Below, piece by piece: positions 7,773-16,625 of a stretch of 64,000 nucleotides of DNA. The stretch is from NCBI GenBank assembly GCA_017550385.1, contig JAFZPJ010000048.1:1-64000 (forward strand). The letters run 5' to 3'. The DNA comes from Clostridiales bacterium. Its GTDB lineage: Bacteria > Bacillota > Clostridia > Saccharofermentanales > Saccharofermentanaceae. A model generated the notes under the pieces. The model saw only the letters and a list, made by a program, of their open reading frames with translations, was not told where the DNA came from and searched no databases. Position 1 is the stretch's first letter; every line of letters begins with the position of its first letter. A program made the position numbers and the translations under genes.

Positions 7773-8578
7773 ACGAAAGTCTCCAATGCATCATCAATGT
7801 TGATGTCTGAATACTCGACCTCACCCGAGAAAAGCCTTGCGGATTCGAATACATCGCATCCGTTAAAGATCAAGTCTGCCAGCAGATAGACAGATTCAGA
7901 TGCAAAGCGCCCTGCCCCCTTGTATCTGTACAAAAGATAAGCTGCAAAGTTGGTAAGGCATTGTTCATTCTCAGATATGACTTTATCTTCATCTTCCCCG
8001 GACACGGGACTAGCGATGATCTTTCCGAGAAGCTCATTCCACAAGGGGTCCATTACTTCCATCTGCGCGAAAATCTCCGCCCTCAGCTTTGAACCGGACC
8101 TTCTGCCTCCGCTGATCTCCGCAAGTCTGTTTGTAAGTGATCCTTTACCGTCAAAGATAAGTTGTAAATATGACGGGAGAGTCATCACTGTGCCGTCGTC
8201 AGATATGAGCTCAAATGCGGACCGGCGTTCGAGGGCAAGTCTGCATGCTTCCTCACAAACAAGTCCGATACCTGCTTCGATATGGTCCGGAAAGGTGTTA
8301 TAGTACCTTGGATGCTCTCTGCATATATCGCAGATATAGTCTTCCCCGTGCTTGATTATCATCTCGCAGAGGTTGTCATCCCTTAGAAATGGGCATCTGT
8401 CACCTTCTTTAAGAATAAAGCTGCCGTCTTCTATCTTGGATGATATCTCAGGTTCTTTATTGAATCTGGCCAGTGAATCGTCATCGATACATATCGTCCA
8501 ACTTGCACAGCAAGTATGAAGGCATCTGTCTGCCTTGCATCTGAAATCCTTATAATAGTCGGGCCAATATGTCTTCAT
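7769..8578 (-). CDS. FliB-like cysteine-rich protein (flagellin lysine N-methylase family)
   Basis: The 269-residue product has the cysteine pattern of the FliB family: Cys14, Cys19, Cys23 and Cys24 in CKADRCLHTCC, Cys62 and Cys71 around CPFLRDDNLC, then Cys83 and Cys86 before EHPRYY. FliB methylates lysines of flagellin and is thought to carry an Fe-S cluster, but many family members occur in non-motile Clostridia, and no flagellar gene is seen here. Start at 8578 is chosen because AAGGA lies six bases upstream; a longer frame begins at 8605 inside the preceding terminator. It shares an operon with the hydrolase, the Cys-rich peptide and HydE, so an iron-sulfur role is reasonable and the flagellin link doubtful. 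Confidence 0.8.
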   Translation of the reverse strand: MKTYWPDYYKDFRCKADRCLHTCCASWTICIDDDSLARFNKEPEISSKIEDGSFILKEGDRCPFLRDDNLCEMIIKHGEDYICDICREHPRYYNTFPDHIEAGIGLVCEEACRLALERRSAFELISDDGTVMTLPSYLQLIFDGKGSLTNRLAEISGGRRSGSKLRAEIFAQMEVMDPLWNELLGKIIASPVSGEDEDKVISENEQCLTNFAAYLLYRYKGAGRFASESVYLLADLIFNGCDVFESARLFSGEVEYSDINIDDALETFV

Positions 8579-8593
8579 TATGTTCCTTCGTAT

Positions 8594-8620
8594 CAAAAAG
8601 GGCATCCGTTCAGGATGCCC
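8594..8620 (-). terminator. Intrinsic terminator between the GH43 and FliB-like genes
   Basis: GGGCATCC pairs with GGATGCCC around a five-base loop, followed on the minus strand by TTTTTGAT. The FliB-like start codon is only 16 bases further, so little room is left for an independent promoter. Confidence 0.9.
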
Positions 8621-8643
8621 TCAGTGTCTCTTTGTGAGTAATA

Positions 8644-9630
8644 TCAGGCGTTCTCGTGATCGTACGGATGGATAGTCTCGATAGTGCCGTCTGCAGCAAT
8701 GTTAAGCTTTGTGAACTTAACGCTTCTCTTGTGAGAGCAGCCACCGGATCTCTTTGCATCATGATAGAACAGATACCATTCACCGTCGATCTGTACGATC
8801 GAGTGATGAGTTGTCCAACCGATAACGGGCTCCATGATCCTGCCCTTATATGTGAAAGGTCCTTCCGGAGAATCGCCTTCAGCATAGCAGAGATAATGGG
8901 TTGTTCCTGTAGAATAAGAGAAATAATACTTTCCGTTGAACTTATGCATCCAGGGATCTTCGAAGTATCTTCTGTCTTCATCCTTGGCCTTAAGAGGCTC
9001 GCCGTTCTCGTCAAGTATGGTAATCATCTTAGGAGCAGCTTTGTAAGCTGTCATATCAGGAGTAAACTCAGCGACCAAGGGTCCGAGAGCCCTCTCGTCA
9101 CCTTCGGGACGATGCTCATCGGGATTGAACGAACCAGACTGCCACATCTCAAGCTGACCGCCCCAGAGACCGCCGTTATAGCACCAGATCTTGCCGTCGT
9201 CATCCTGAAGGACTGCAGGATCGATACTGTAGCTGCCCTGGATGTAGTTATCCTGAGGCTTGAAAGGACCTACGGGAGAATCTGATTCAGCAACGCCGAT
9301 CCTGAAGATATCATCCTTGTCCTTTGCGGGGAAAACCAGATAGTACTTGCCGTTTGTATATATAGCATCAGGTGCCCAGAGCTGTCTTGATACCCACGGA
9401 ATCTGGTCTTCACTGATCGCTACACCATTATCAACGCAGTCGCTGTCGAGTGAATCCATGGAAAGAATATGATAATCCTTCATGACGTACTGTTCGCCGT
9501 CATCATCTTCCGGAATATCGAGATCTTCATCGTGAGACGGATAGATATAGATCTTACCGTTAAATACGTGTGCAGAAGGATCTGCTGTGTATATGTTGGT
9601 TACAAGATCTTTGCGCTCGTTCTTTTTCAT
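8644..9630 (-). CDS. Glycoside hydrolase family 43 protein, cytoplasmic
   Basis: The 328-residue protein has the five-bladed propeller pattern of GH43 beta-xylosidases/arabinofuranosidases: an early ADPSAHVF with the presumed general-base Asp, RQLWAPDAIYTNGKYYL, YSIDPAVLQDDDGK, YFEDPWMHKFNGKYYFSYS (candidate acid residue), and a late HHSIVQIDGEWYLFYHD. There is no signal peptide, so it should act on short imported xylo- or arabino-oligosaccharides in the cytoplasm. ATG 9630 is chosen because GTGAGG is five bases upstream. A TATAAT -10 is seen at 9667-9662 and a terminator follows the stop, so it is a single-gene unit. Exact linkage specificity is not readable. Confidence 0.9.
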   Translation of the reverse strand: MKKNERKDLVTNIYTADPSAHVFNGKIYIYPSHDEDLDIPEDDDGEQYVMKDYHILSMDSLDSDCVDNGVAISEDQIPWVSRQLWAPDAIYTNGKYYLVFPAKDKDDIFRIGVAESDSPVGPFKPQDNYIQGSYSIDPAVLQDDDGKIWCYNGGLWGGQLEMWQSGSFNPDEHRPEGDERALGPLVAEFTPDMTAYKAAPKMITILDENGEPLKAKDEDRRYFEDPWMHKFNGKYYFSYSTGTTHYLCYAEGDSPEGPFTYKGRIMEPVIGWTTHHSIVQIDGEWYLFYHDAKRSGGCSHKRSVKFTKLNIAADGTIETIHPYDHENA

Positions 9631-9661
9631 AAGCACCTCACTTATATATTTTGCTAATAAG

Positions 9662-9667
9662 ATTATA
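9662..9667 (-). promoter_or_regulatory. Candidate -10 element of the GH43 gene
   Basis: A perfect TATAAT lies 32 bases before the chosen ATG. No convincing -35 hexamer is present at 16-18 bases, so the promoter may need an activator. The rest of the 9631-9740 gap shows nothing else clear. Confidence 0.4.
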
Positions 9668-9740
9668 GAGTAAATTACAAAAAATAATACAGCAATATTT
9701 GATTAGTGATAGCACGTTATGTAATTGCCCGGAAGCCAAT

Positions 9741-9766
9741 AAATAAACCCCTCGTAATAACGAGGG
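9741..9766 (-). terminator. Terminator of tRNA-Leu
   Basis: CCCCTCG and CGAGGGG pair around a six-base loop immediately after the encoded CCA end, followed by TTTATTTATT on the minus strand. Confidence 0.88.
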
Positions 9767-9770
9767 GTTC

Positions 9771-9857
9771 TGGTGCAGATGGCGGGACTTGAACCCGCAC
9801 GGGATTGCTCCCACTAGCACCTGAAGCTAGCGCGTCTGCCAATTCCACCACATCTGC
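9771..9857 (-). tRNA. tRNA-Leu (anticodon CAG)
   Basis: The minus strand folds as a class II tRNA: acceptor stem GCAGATG/CATCTGC, anticodon loop TTCAGGT giving CAG, a long variable arm, and a T-loop GTTCAAGTC. CCA is encoded. It reads the CUG codon. The 87-base length and variable arm fit leucine. Confidence 0.97.
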
Positions 9858-9908
9858 GTGCCCGTTGATTTTATAACAAGACTTACATTTTTTCAACACC
9901 GGATATTA

Positions 9909-9914
9909 TATAAT
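9909..9914 (+). promoter_or_regulatory. -10 element of the nuclease-helicase gene, possibly leaderless
   Basis: TATAAT ends six bases before the ATG at 9921 (with another ATG at 9918), so transcription would start at or within the start codons. No Shine-Dalgarno sequence is visible, which fits a leaderless message. A -35 match is weak. Confidence 0.4.
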
Positions 9915-9920
9915 CTAATG

Positions 9921-12299
9921 ATGATAAACATTAACGTATCAGTCACCAATCTTGCAGAATTCGTTTCCCGCTCAGGCGATATAGCCGGCGGTTCTTACGG
10001 CTCCGTATCCGGTCTTGAAGGAACAAGACTTCACCAGAAGATATTTGAAGACTTGCGCAGACAATACGGGGATGCAGTATCCAGTGAAGATAATATGAAA
10101 TGGGATTACATCTCTCCTTCCGGTCTTAATATGACAGTATCCGGAAGACTTGACGCGTTGCTTTTGGAGAAGAACAAGGCTCCCAGGATATTTGAGATCA
10201 AATCGTTCAACGCACCTAAGACCGGATACAAGAACCTTGAGAGACCTGAACATTTGACTCAGCTCAAGCTCTACGGTGCAATGTATCTTTTCCAAAATAC
10301 CGAAGTACTGGACGTTACACTTACACTCCGATACGTATCGGTTACGACGCTAGAGTACTTTGAAGAGAGCTTCGATATGACTGTCGAAGAAGCAGAATCG
10401 TTCTTCGATGAAGTATGTGAAGAGTATGCTGAGTTCGCGGAACTGATACTCGACTACAGATCATCAATGTATGAATCAGTACAAACACTGAAATTCCCAT
10501 ATTCTTCTACACGTAACGGTCAAAAGGAATTCATGCAGAGAGTACTTAAGGCTCTGACATCTATGGAGGCTCTGTTCGTTGAAGCTCCGACCGGTATAGG
10601 CAAGACTATCTCTACTCTCTACCCTGCAATCAAAGGTCTTAAAACGCAGAAATACGATAAGATCTTCTACCTTACGGCCAAGTCTGCAACCAGGGACGTA
10701 GCCTGCAAAGCGTTGGATGACATGAGAGAAGGCGGTCTGTTCATCAGGTCTATATTGCTCAGGTCAAAGGAGCAGATGTGTCCTTTCGAGACCAAGTGTG
10801 ATGCCAAATACTGCGAGCTTGCAAAGGGTTACTATAAGCGTCTCAAGCCTGCCCTTAAGGAAGTCCTGATGCATGATAAGATCACGCCGGAACTCATAAC
10901 CAAGATTGCTTCGGAGCATATGATATGCCCGCATGAGTTCATGGTAAACACCATGGAATACTGTACGGTCGTAATCGGTGATTATAACCATATCTTCCAT
11001 CCGAGGGTCAGCCTGATGTCAGACGAACTGGATGACGGCAGGACCATTGCTCTGGTAGACGAGGCTCATAATATGGTCGACCGTGGAAGGGATATGTTCT
11101 CTGCTTCCTTCTCGCTGGAGATGCTCGACCGCATGATTACTGACTTCAAGGGCAAGAACGAGAAGGTAATGGCGCGCCTTTATGACCTTAGGCACTACTT
11201 CAATACTATATCCAGATGTTTTGACAGCAACACATCTTGTTTTGCTGCTCTTGAGGGCGCAAATGAGCTTAGGGTCTTGAAGACTGAAGGCTGGGAAGGA
11301 ATGCGCGAGAAGCCTAAGAATCTCAGAGCCAAGATATGGTTTGCTTTGAACACTTTACTTCCGGTGCTCGATTCATTGCCCAAGGGTCAGGCAAGACAGA
11401 CTGCAATGGAATTCTATTTTGAAGCGCGGTATTTCCTGACCATTTTGGAGCTGTATCTGGACGATTCTTATATCATCTATGCCGAGAAGACCGGAGAGAA
11501 TATCGTAATAACACTCTACTGTCTGGATTGTTCCGCCAAGATGGATAAGATAGTCAAAGACAGACTGCCTGTTGTGTTCTTCTCGGCTACGTTCTCGCCT
11601 TATGAGTACTACAGGAACACTATTCTAGGCAAGAACACTGAATATGCAGATTACCTGAACCTGCCTTCACCGTTCCCGCCTGAGAATCTTGAAGTCATTA
11701 TTGACGATTCCATAAGCACTTCTTATATCAACAGAGCTTCTTCGATCATACCTATTGCAGATAAGATATCTGAGACACTCAAAGGCAGGACCGGCAATTA
11801 TATGGTCTTCTTCCCTTCTTTTGAATACATGGGACAGATAATGGCCGAGACTAATAAGCGTCTCAAAGAAGAATCTGACAGCAGCGGCATCAAACTTAAG
11901 CTTATAAGTCAGATCCCTGAGATGAATATTACCGAGAAGGAAGAATTCCTGGACAGCTTCGAAGAGAAGTTTGACGGACTGCTCCTGGGTTCTGCCGTAT
12001 TGGGAGGCCATTTCGGTGAAGGCATAGATCTCGTAGGAGACCGCCTGTCCGGTGTTATCATAGTTGGCGTAGGACTGCCTAAGCTCAATCCGATCCGCCA
12101 GATCCTCAGCAATTACTATGCCGAGAAATTCGGAGACGGTTTTGCATTTGCATACAGATTCCCGGGCTGGCAGAAAGTCCTGCAGGCAGTCGGCAGAGTT
12201 ATCAGGACTGAGAATGATACGGGATTTGCTCTTCTGATAGACGCAAGGCTAAGCAAGCCTGAATACATCAAGTTGTTCCCTAATCATTGGAATACCTGA
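9921..12299 (+). CDS. PD-(D/E)XK nuclease fused to DinG/XPD-type Fe-S helicase
   Basis: This 792-residue protein combines a RecB/Cas4-like nuclease (residues about 1-190; His38, Asp78, Glu92-Ile-Lys94) with a superfamily 2 XPD/DinG helicase. Helicase motifs are Walker A EAPTGIGKT (221-229), four cysteines for a 4Fe-4S cluster (Cys287, 293, 298, 336), DEAH (380-383), and motif VI QAVGRVIRTEND near the C-terminus. It should unwind DNA 5'-3' and could cleave single strands, acting in repair or replication restart. The frame is open from 9858, but that ATG overlaps the tRNA gene; the ATG at 9921 (or adjacent 9918) starts the conserved region. It lacks an obvious Shine-Dalgarno sequence. It ends directly against recO, transcribed in the opposite direction. 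Confidence 0.9.
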   Translation: MININVSVTNLAEFVSRSGDIAGGSYGSVSGLEGTRLHQKIFEDLRRQYGDAVSSEDNMKWDYISPSGLNMTVSGRLDALLLEKNKAPRIFEIKSFNAPKTGYKNLERPEHLTQLKLYGAMYLFQNTEVLDVTLTLRYVSVTTLEYFEESFDMTVEEAESFFDEVCEEYAEFAELILDYRSSMYESVQTLKFPYSSTRNGQKEFMQRVLKALTSMEALFVEAPTGIGKTISTLYPAIKGLKTQKYDKIFYLTAKSATRDVACKALDDMREGGLFIRSILLRSKEQMCPFETKCDAKYCELAKGYYKRLKPALKEVLMHDKITPELITKIASEHMICPHEFMVNTMEYCTVVIGDYNHIFHPRVSLMSDELDDGRTIALVDEAHNMVDRGRDMFSASFSLEMLDRMITDFKGKNEKVMARLYDLRHYFNTISRCFDSNTSCFAALEGANELRVLKTEGWEGMREKPKNLRAKIWFALNTLLPVLDSLPKGQARQTAMEFYFEARYFLTILELYLDDSYIIYAEKTGENIVITLYCLDCSAKMDKIVKDRLPVVFFSATFSPYEYYRNTILGKNTEYADYLNLPSPFPPENLEVIIDDSISTSYINRASSIIPIADKISETLKGRTGNYMVFFPSFEYMGQIMAETNKRLKEESDSSGIKLKLISQIPEMNITEKEEFLDSFEEKFDGLLLGSAVLGGHFGEGIDLVGDRLSGVIIVGVGLPKLNPIRQILSNYYAEKFGDGFAFAYRFPGWQKVLQAVGRVIRTENDTGFALLIDARLSKPEYIKLFPNHWNT

Positions 12300-13031
12300 T
12301 CAAGTACGGTTCAAAGCTTCCAAAGTTGAAAGTGCATTATATTCCTTGTCGAACTGCACGGACAGATAATCAGTAGTAAAACGCTTGAGCTCATTGATTA
12401 TCTTATCCGCTGCCTTAACTGTAAACAGATCCTTGATCTCGCATTCAGCGAAATAATTCAAAGCAAAAACACTGTCTCCGCTTATTCCCGAAGACGATTC
12501 ATTAATGATGCCTGCAGTAGGACTGAGTACATATCTGCCTTCTTTTGTTACAGGTCTGCCGGATGCTTCGCATGTAACATATTCGACTGTCAGACCCAAT
12601 ATGGTTAGAAGCCTCCAGTTGAAAGCCGAATAGACAGTCAGATACTTATCAGGATTGCGCGAGAGAACATAAAAGGCATAGACAGCCAGTTCGTATGCCT
12701 GTCCGGCATCAGTTGCATCGTAGGTGGAATCCTTAAGGCACTCAGCGATATGAGAAGCGACTGTCATGGCTTCGAGATTGTTCATTATCCCCGAATTGTT
12801 CTCGATAACAGAACCGTCTTTGAGATAGTAGTATCCATGAGAAGTCGTAAGGACCAGATTACAGAGCATAAATGGAACAGAGACAAAGGCATTGCGGCTC
12901 CCCGGCTTGGCTGTACCTTTGGCACATACCGTGATCAGACCCATATCAGGAGTCAGAACAGATACGAGCCGGTCCTTCTCCTTGTATTCACGTGAACCGA
13001 GAATGATTCCTCTGCAGTTAACGGGATCCAT
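12300..13031 (-). CDS. recO: DNA repair protein RecO
   Basis: The 243-residue product has the RecO N-terminal OB fold (RGIILGSREYKEKDRLVSVLTPDMGLI with the family pattern of a basic OB strand) followed by a helical domain. RecO loads RecA onto SSB-coated single-stranded DNA in the RecFOR pathway. The C-terminal zinc-binding cysteines found in many RecO proteins are not present: the region reads CEASGRP instead of C-x2-CG. Its ATG overlaps the stop of the ybeY-era fusion by one base (TAATG), and the position after era is its usual place in Firmicutes. No terminator is visible between it and the convergent helicase gene. Confidence 0.93.
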   Translation of the reverse strand: MDPVNCRGIILGSREYKEKDRLVSVLTPDMGLITVCAKGTAKPGSRNAFVSVPFMLCNLVLTTSHGYYYLKDGSVIENNSGIMNNLEAMTVASHIAECLKDSTYDATDAGQAYELAVYAFYVLSRNPDKYLTVYSAFNWRLLTILGLTVEYVTCEASGRPVTKEGRYVLSPTAGIINESSSGISGDSVFALNYFAECEIKDLFTVKAADKIINELKRFTTDYLSVQFDKEYNALSTLEALNRT

Positions 13032-14554
13032 TACTCTTTGTCTTCTTCGTTAAGACCGTATTCGCGCAGGTAGCCTTCGTTATTGAGCCAGTCAGGTCTA
13101 ACCTTAACATACAGATCCAGATATACCTTGCACCCGAGCATCCTCTCGATATTCCTTCTGGCAGCAGAACCGATCCTCTTGATCATCTGCCCGCCCTTAC
13201 CGATGATTATTGCCTTGTGCGATTCTCTCTCGCATATGATGTCAGCTTCGATTACAACGATATCACGGTCATATTCGTCAACCGCTGAATCACCGGCACG
13301 CTCTTCAAACTTATTGATGAGAACGGCTGTACCGTGTGGAACTTCCTGGTCGATATAGTGCAAGACCTGCTCTCTAATGAGCTCTGCTGAGATCTCACGT
13401 TCGGTCTGATCTGTCATGTATTCAGAATCAAAGAGTCTGGGCCCCGCTGGAAGGTTGTTCCTTATAACATCGAGCAATACATCTACGTTATGACCGGTCT
13501 TAGCACTTATCGGTACAACATCGGCATAATCATAAAGCTCTGCATAAGAAGCGATAACGGGAAGCAGTCCGTTGCCTTTTACATCATCATCCTTATTTAT
13601 GGCGAGGATGACTTTCTTGTTGTTTTCACGGCAAAGTTCTATCAGTCTCTTCTCGACCGAACCCGGCTTATCGAATCTGCCGTCAGCCATCAGAAGGACC
13701 AGATCACTATTGATCGCGCTTCCGAAAGACTTATCCACCATGATCTCGCCCATCCTGGTATCAGGTTTGTGCACGCCGGGAGTATCTACGAAGATTATCT
13801 GAGAGTCTTCAGTATTTACGATGCTTCTGATATTCGTCCTTGTTGTCTGAGGCTTGTGAGATACAATGGCGATCTTCATGCCGGTAATATAGTTGACAAG
13901 CGTAGACTTGCCTACATTAGGTCTGCCGAGAAGTGCCACATAACCGCAATGACTACATGCGGAACCTGCAGGAAGAGCCATCTCTGCCTTGTGATCGACC
14001 ATATCCTCGAGATCTTTTGCTTCGTCCTCGAAAGCGAGACCAGCTGCAACCATAAGGCTCTTCTGTTTCTCTATCATTAACTTCTCGTCGCGTTTCTCGA
14101 TGTGATCATATCCGAGAAGATGAAGAAGTGAATGGGCTGCAAGGAATCCTGCTTCCCTCTCAAAGCTGTGACCGTAGCTTGTTGCCTGATCTTTGATGGC
14201 AGTAAGATTGAGAAGGATGTCACCGAGGTTTACTACAGGGTTGCCGTCTTCGTCAAATTCGGTGTCAAAACCTGATTCGGGATCTATCAGCTTGCCGTCA
14301 TTGATATTGAGGATAGGAAAAGACAGGCAGTCAGTTACCTTATCTATCCCGCGCTCTTCCCTGTTATATTCTCTGATAGTGTCAGGATCGACAAAGGTTA
14401 TAACAGCGTAAGCACTTGCCAGGCAGCGCTTCAATGCAATATCCGTATAATCACCGGATTCAAGCTCATCTGCGAGCTTGGGAAGGATCTGTTCAAGTGA
14501 TGTTTTGATTTCTGCCGGGAAATCCGGGTCACGGTCAACTGTTCTTATTCTCAT
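13031..14554 (-). CDS. YbeY endoribonuclease fused to Era GTPase
   Basis: One uninterrupted 507-residue frame contains two normally separate proteins. Residues 1 to about 170 are YbeY, the metal-dependent rRNA-maturation RNase, with the zinc triad His141, His145 and His151 in HSLLHLLGYDH. A linker with a CSHC pair (residues 200-203) leads to Era: G1 GRPNVGKST from Gly210, G3 DTPGVHKP, G4 NKDD, and a C-terminal KH domain with IIGKGGQMIKRIG that binds 16S rRNA. Both halves retain their key residues, so both should be active in 30S ribosome assembly. Start at 14554 aligns with usual YbeY N-termini; the frame extends to 14584. The 5' end overlaps pgpH by 20 bases. dgkA, often between ybeY and era, is absent. 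Confidence 0.93.
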   Translation of the reverse strand: MRIRTVDRDPDFPAEIKTSLEQILPKLADELESGDYTDIALKRCLASAYAVITFVDPDTIREYNREERGIDKVTDCLSFPILNINDGKLIDPESGFDTEFDEDGNPVVNLGDILLNLTAIKDQATSYGHSFEREAGFLAAHSLLHLLGYDHIEKRDEKLMIEKQKSLMVAAGLAFEDEAKDLEDMVDHKAEMALPAGSACSHCGYVALLGRPNVGKSTLVNYITGMKIAIVSHKPQTTRTNIRSIVNTEDSQIIFVDTPGVHKPDTRMGEIMVDKSFGSAINSDLVLLMADGRFDKPGSVEKRLIELCRENNKKVILAINKDDDVKGNGLLPVIASYAELYDYADVVPISAKTGHNVDVLLDVIRNNLPAGPRLFDSEYMTDQTEREISAELIREQVLHYIDQEVPHGTAVLINKFEERAGDSAVDEYDRDIVVIEADIICERESHKAIIIGKGGQMIKRIGSAARRNIERMLGCKVYLDLYVKVRPDWLNNEGYLREYGLNEEDKE

Positions 14555-16625
14555 CCGGATACTTAATCCTTTCGTGGAAAACACCTGAATATACTTGCTT
14601 GAAAGAGATTATTATCTTCTCGATATCATCAAAAGACAGACCTGAATTGATAAGCTGATCCTGTTCGATCTTATCTCTGATAAGTTTTCTGATAAGAGCT
14701 TCGGCTCCTTCAGGATCTGTCTGCTTTGTGGAACGGACTGCAGCTTCGCAGGTATCTGCCATCATAATGATAGCGGATTCGCGGCTGGATGGTATGTGTC
14801 CGTGATATCTGAAATTATTAACGTCAGGCTGTTCGAGTCCCTTGGCTTTTGCTTCCTCACATGCTTTGAAATAGAAGTAGCCGGGGTAAGTCGTGCCGTG
14901 ATGTTCATCGATGATGTTAATGATAGCCTGCGGGAGATGCTCCTTGCGAGCGATCTTAACACCGATCTCAGGGTGAGCCGTGATGATCGCGATGCTCTCC
15001 ATGATCGGAAGATTATCGTGCGGATTAACGCCTCCGTGCTGGTTCTCGGTGAAGTACTGAGGGTTCTCGAGCTTACCGATATCGTGATAGTAAGCAGCAA
15101 CCTTGCAAAGAAGCGAATCGGCACCGACTGCTTCCGCAGCTGCATCTGCAAGGTTAGAGACCATGAGTGAATGCTGATATGTTCCTGATGCTTCGAGGAA
15201 AAGCCGTTTGAGCAGATGCTGTCCAGGCTGGCTCAGAGAGATGAGCTTGATCGGCGAAGCATTATTTGTGATGAGCTCATATATCGGGGTTACGCCGATA
15301 GAAGCTATCAGTGCAGCCGTACTGCTGACGAGAGCAAAAGATACCGCAGAGATATACTGATCCTGCGAATAGTTGTTAAGGAAACCGAACGCCAGAGCGG
15401 CAAGCAGGCATCCCAATGACGGGAACAAGATAATGGTCGCAGAAGAAGATACTTTGTCTTTCCTGCCTGCGATAGAAGCACAAACGATGATGCCGACAAT
15501 ATTGATGAACAGAAGATCGATATCAAAAGAGAAAACAGGCCAGCTTAACAGCAGATTTACTATCGAGAAAACGATGCTGTCGAATGTCCCGAGATAAGAT
15601 GCGCAGATCGCCGTAAAGAACAGTACTGCACAGAAATTGAAGCCAAAACTGGATGCATACAAAGAGATGCCGAGAGGTATCAGGAACGTGAGGAGCAGCA
15701 TATAGAAGATCCTCTGGCCAAAATAGTCATTCTTATGCATAACCCTGAAGTAAACAAAAGCACAGAGCGAGATCACCGCCACATAACAGATGTCTCTTAG
15801 AAGAATGACGATATTGAATGCGCTGTCACGGATCAGCTCGAGATCGATAAGACTCTGATACTGATGTTCTGTGATAACATCGCCAGAACTGACTATCCTT
15901 GCGCCTTTCTCAACCGTAATAGGATCGCTGATGACGGCAAGATAAGCGTTCTCAGCCTGATCGTTAGTGGCTTTCTCATCAAATACCGAATTAGGCTGCA
16001 GTATCTGCTTGAATACTATCTGCAGAGAATCTGCATAAGCCGAATAAGAAGGGTTGGTCTCCTTGAATGTGTCTATCTGAAGATCTATAGCGGATTCCAA
16101 AGCGGATTCGTTAATATCGTCGACCATTATGAGTTCGGCGATCGATATGGCCTTATCCCTGACATAGCTGAATGAAGAATCCGACATCGTCATAAATACG
16201 ACGAGGTCCTCTGCGGGTACTGAAGCACCAAAGGTCTGAGACAGATTAACAGAGAGCTGTTCGGCTGCAGTGTCAGCGGAGATGGGTGCCGGAGAACCCG
16301 GTGAAGTCACGACCATTAGGGATCTCTCCTGCTGAGCCAGATCAAAAAAAGCAACTACCCTGTCGACATTCTGCGTAGAAAGCTCTTCCGAACGTATGAA
16401 GATGGCAGTTACTGAATTCCTGGCAATTATCGCCTGCTGTTCAGTCTCGTAAGAATCAATAAAGGTCCTGGGTGCATAGATATCAGTCTGAGCAACGGAA
16501 CCGGGACGGTAATCATAGCTCTCAGGAAGCGAACCATAGAAAACGATCAGGATTACAATGACCGCAGCCAGTGCAAGTGTAAGGATCCTGAGTACTGCTG
16601 AACCTTTTTGAGCAGCATTATTCAT
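14535..16625 (-). CDS. pgpH: PgpH-type 7TM-HD cyclic-di-AMP phosphodiesterase
   Basis: The 696-residue protein has one N-terminal membrane helix, an extracellular 7TMR-HDED sensing region (residues about 40-270), seven membrane helices (about 275-470), and a cytoplasmic HD domain with YYHDIGKLENP, TAHPEIGVKIAR and DEHHGTTYPGYFY. Proteins with this layout hydrolyse c-di-AMP. I use the ATG at 16625, which has AGGAGG eleven bases upstream; a GTG at 16637 is too near that site. It overlaps the end of phoH by eight bases and the start of the ybeY-era fusion by 20, so the operon is translationally coupled. Confidence 0.95.
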   Translation of the reverse strand: MNNAAQKGSAVLRILTLALAAVIVILIVFYGSLPESYDYRPGSVAQTDIYAPRTFIDSYETEQQAIIARNSVTAIFIRSEELSTQNVDRVVAFFDLAQQERSLMVVTSPGSPAPISADTAAEQLSVNLSQTFGASVPAEDLVVFMTMSDSSFSYVRDKAISIAELIMVDDINESALESAIDLQIDTFKETNPSYSAYADSLQIVFKQILQPNSVFDEKATNDQAENAYLAVISDPITVEKGARIVSSGDVITEHQYQSLIDLELIRDSAFNIVILLRDICYVAVISLCAFVYFRVMHKNDYFGQRIFYMLLLTFLIPLGISLYASSFGFNFCAVLFFTAICASYLGTFDSIVFSIVNLLLSWPVFSFDIDLLFINIVGIIVCASIAGRKDKVSSSATIILFPSLGCLLAALAFGFLNNYSQDQYISAVSFALVSSTAALIASIGVTPIYELITNNASPIKLISLSQPGQHLLKRLFLEASGTYQHSLMVSNLADAAAEAVGADSLLCKVAAYYHDIGKLENPQYFTENQHGGVNPHDNLPIMESIAIITAHPEIGVKIARKEHLPQAIINIIDEHHGTTYPGYFYFKACEEAKAKGLEQPDVNNFRYHGHIPSSRESAIIMMADTCEAAVRSTKQTDPEGAEALIRKLIRDKIEQDQLINSGLSFDDIEKIIISFKQVYSGVFHERIKYPDENKNS

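Noticed and set aside
7769..8578. FliB as proof of motility
   Set aside because: No flagellar genes are nearby and family members occur in non-motile Clostridia; iron-sulfur context is more telling.
9638..9899. Two 60-residue minus-strand frames
   Set aside because: They run through tRNA-Leu and its terminator.
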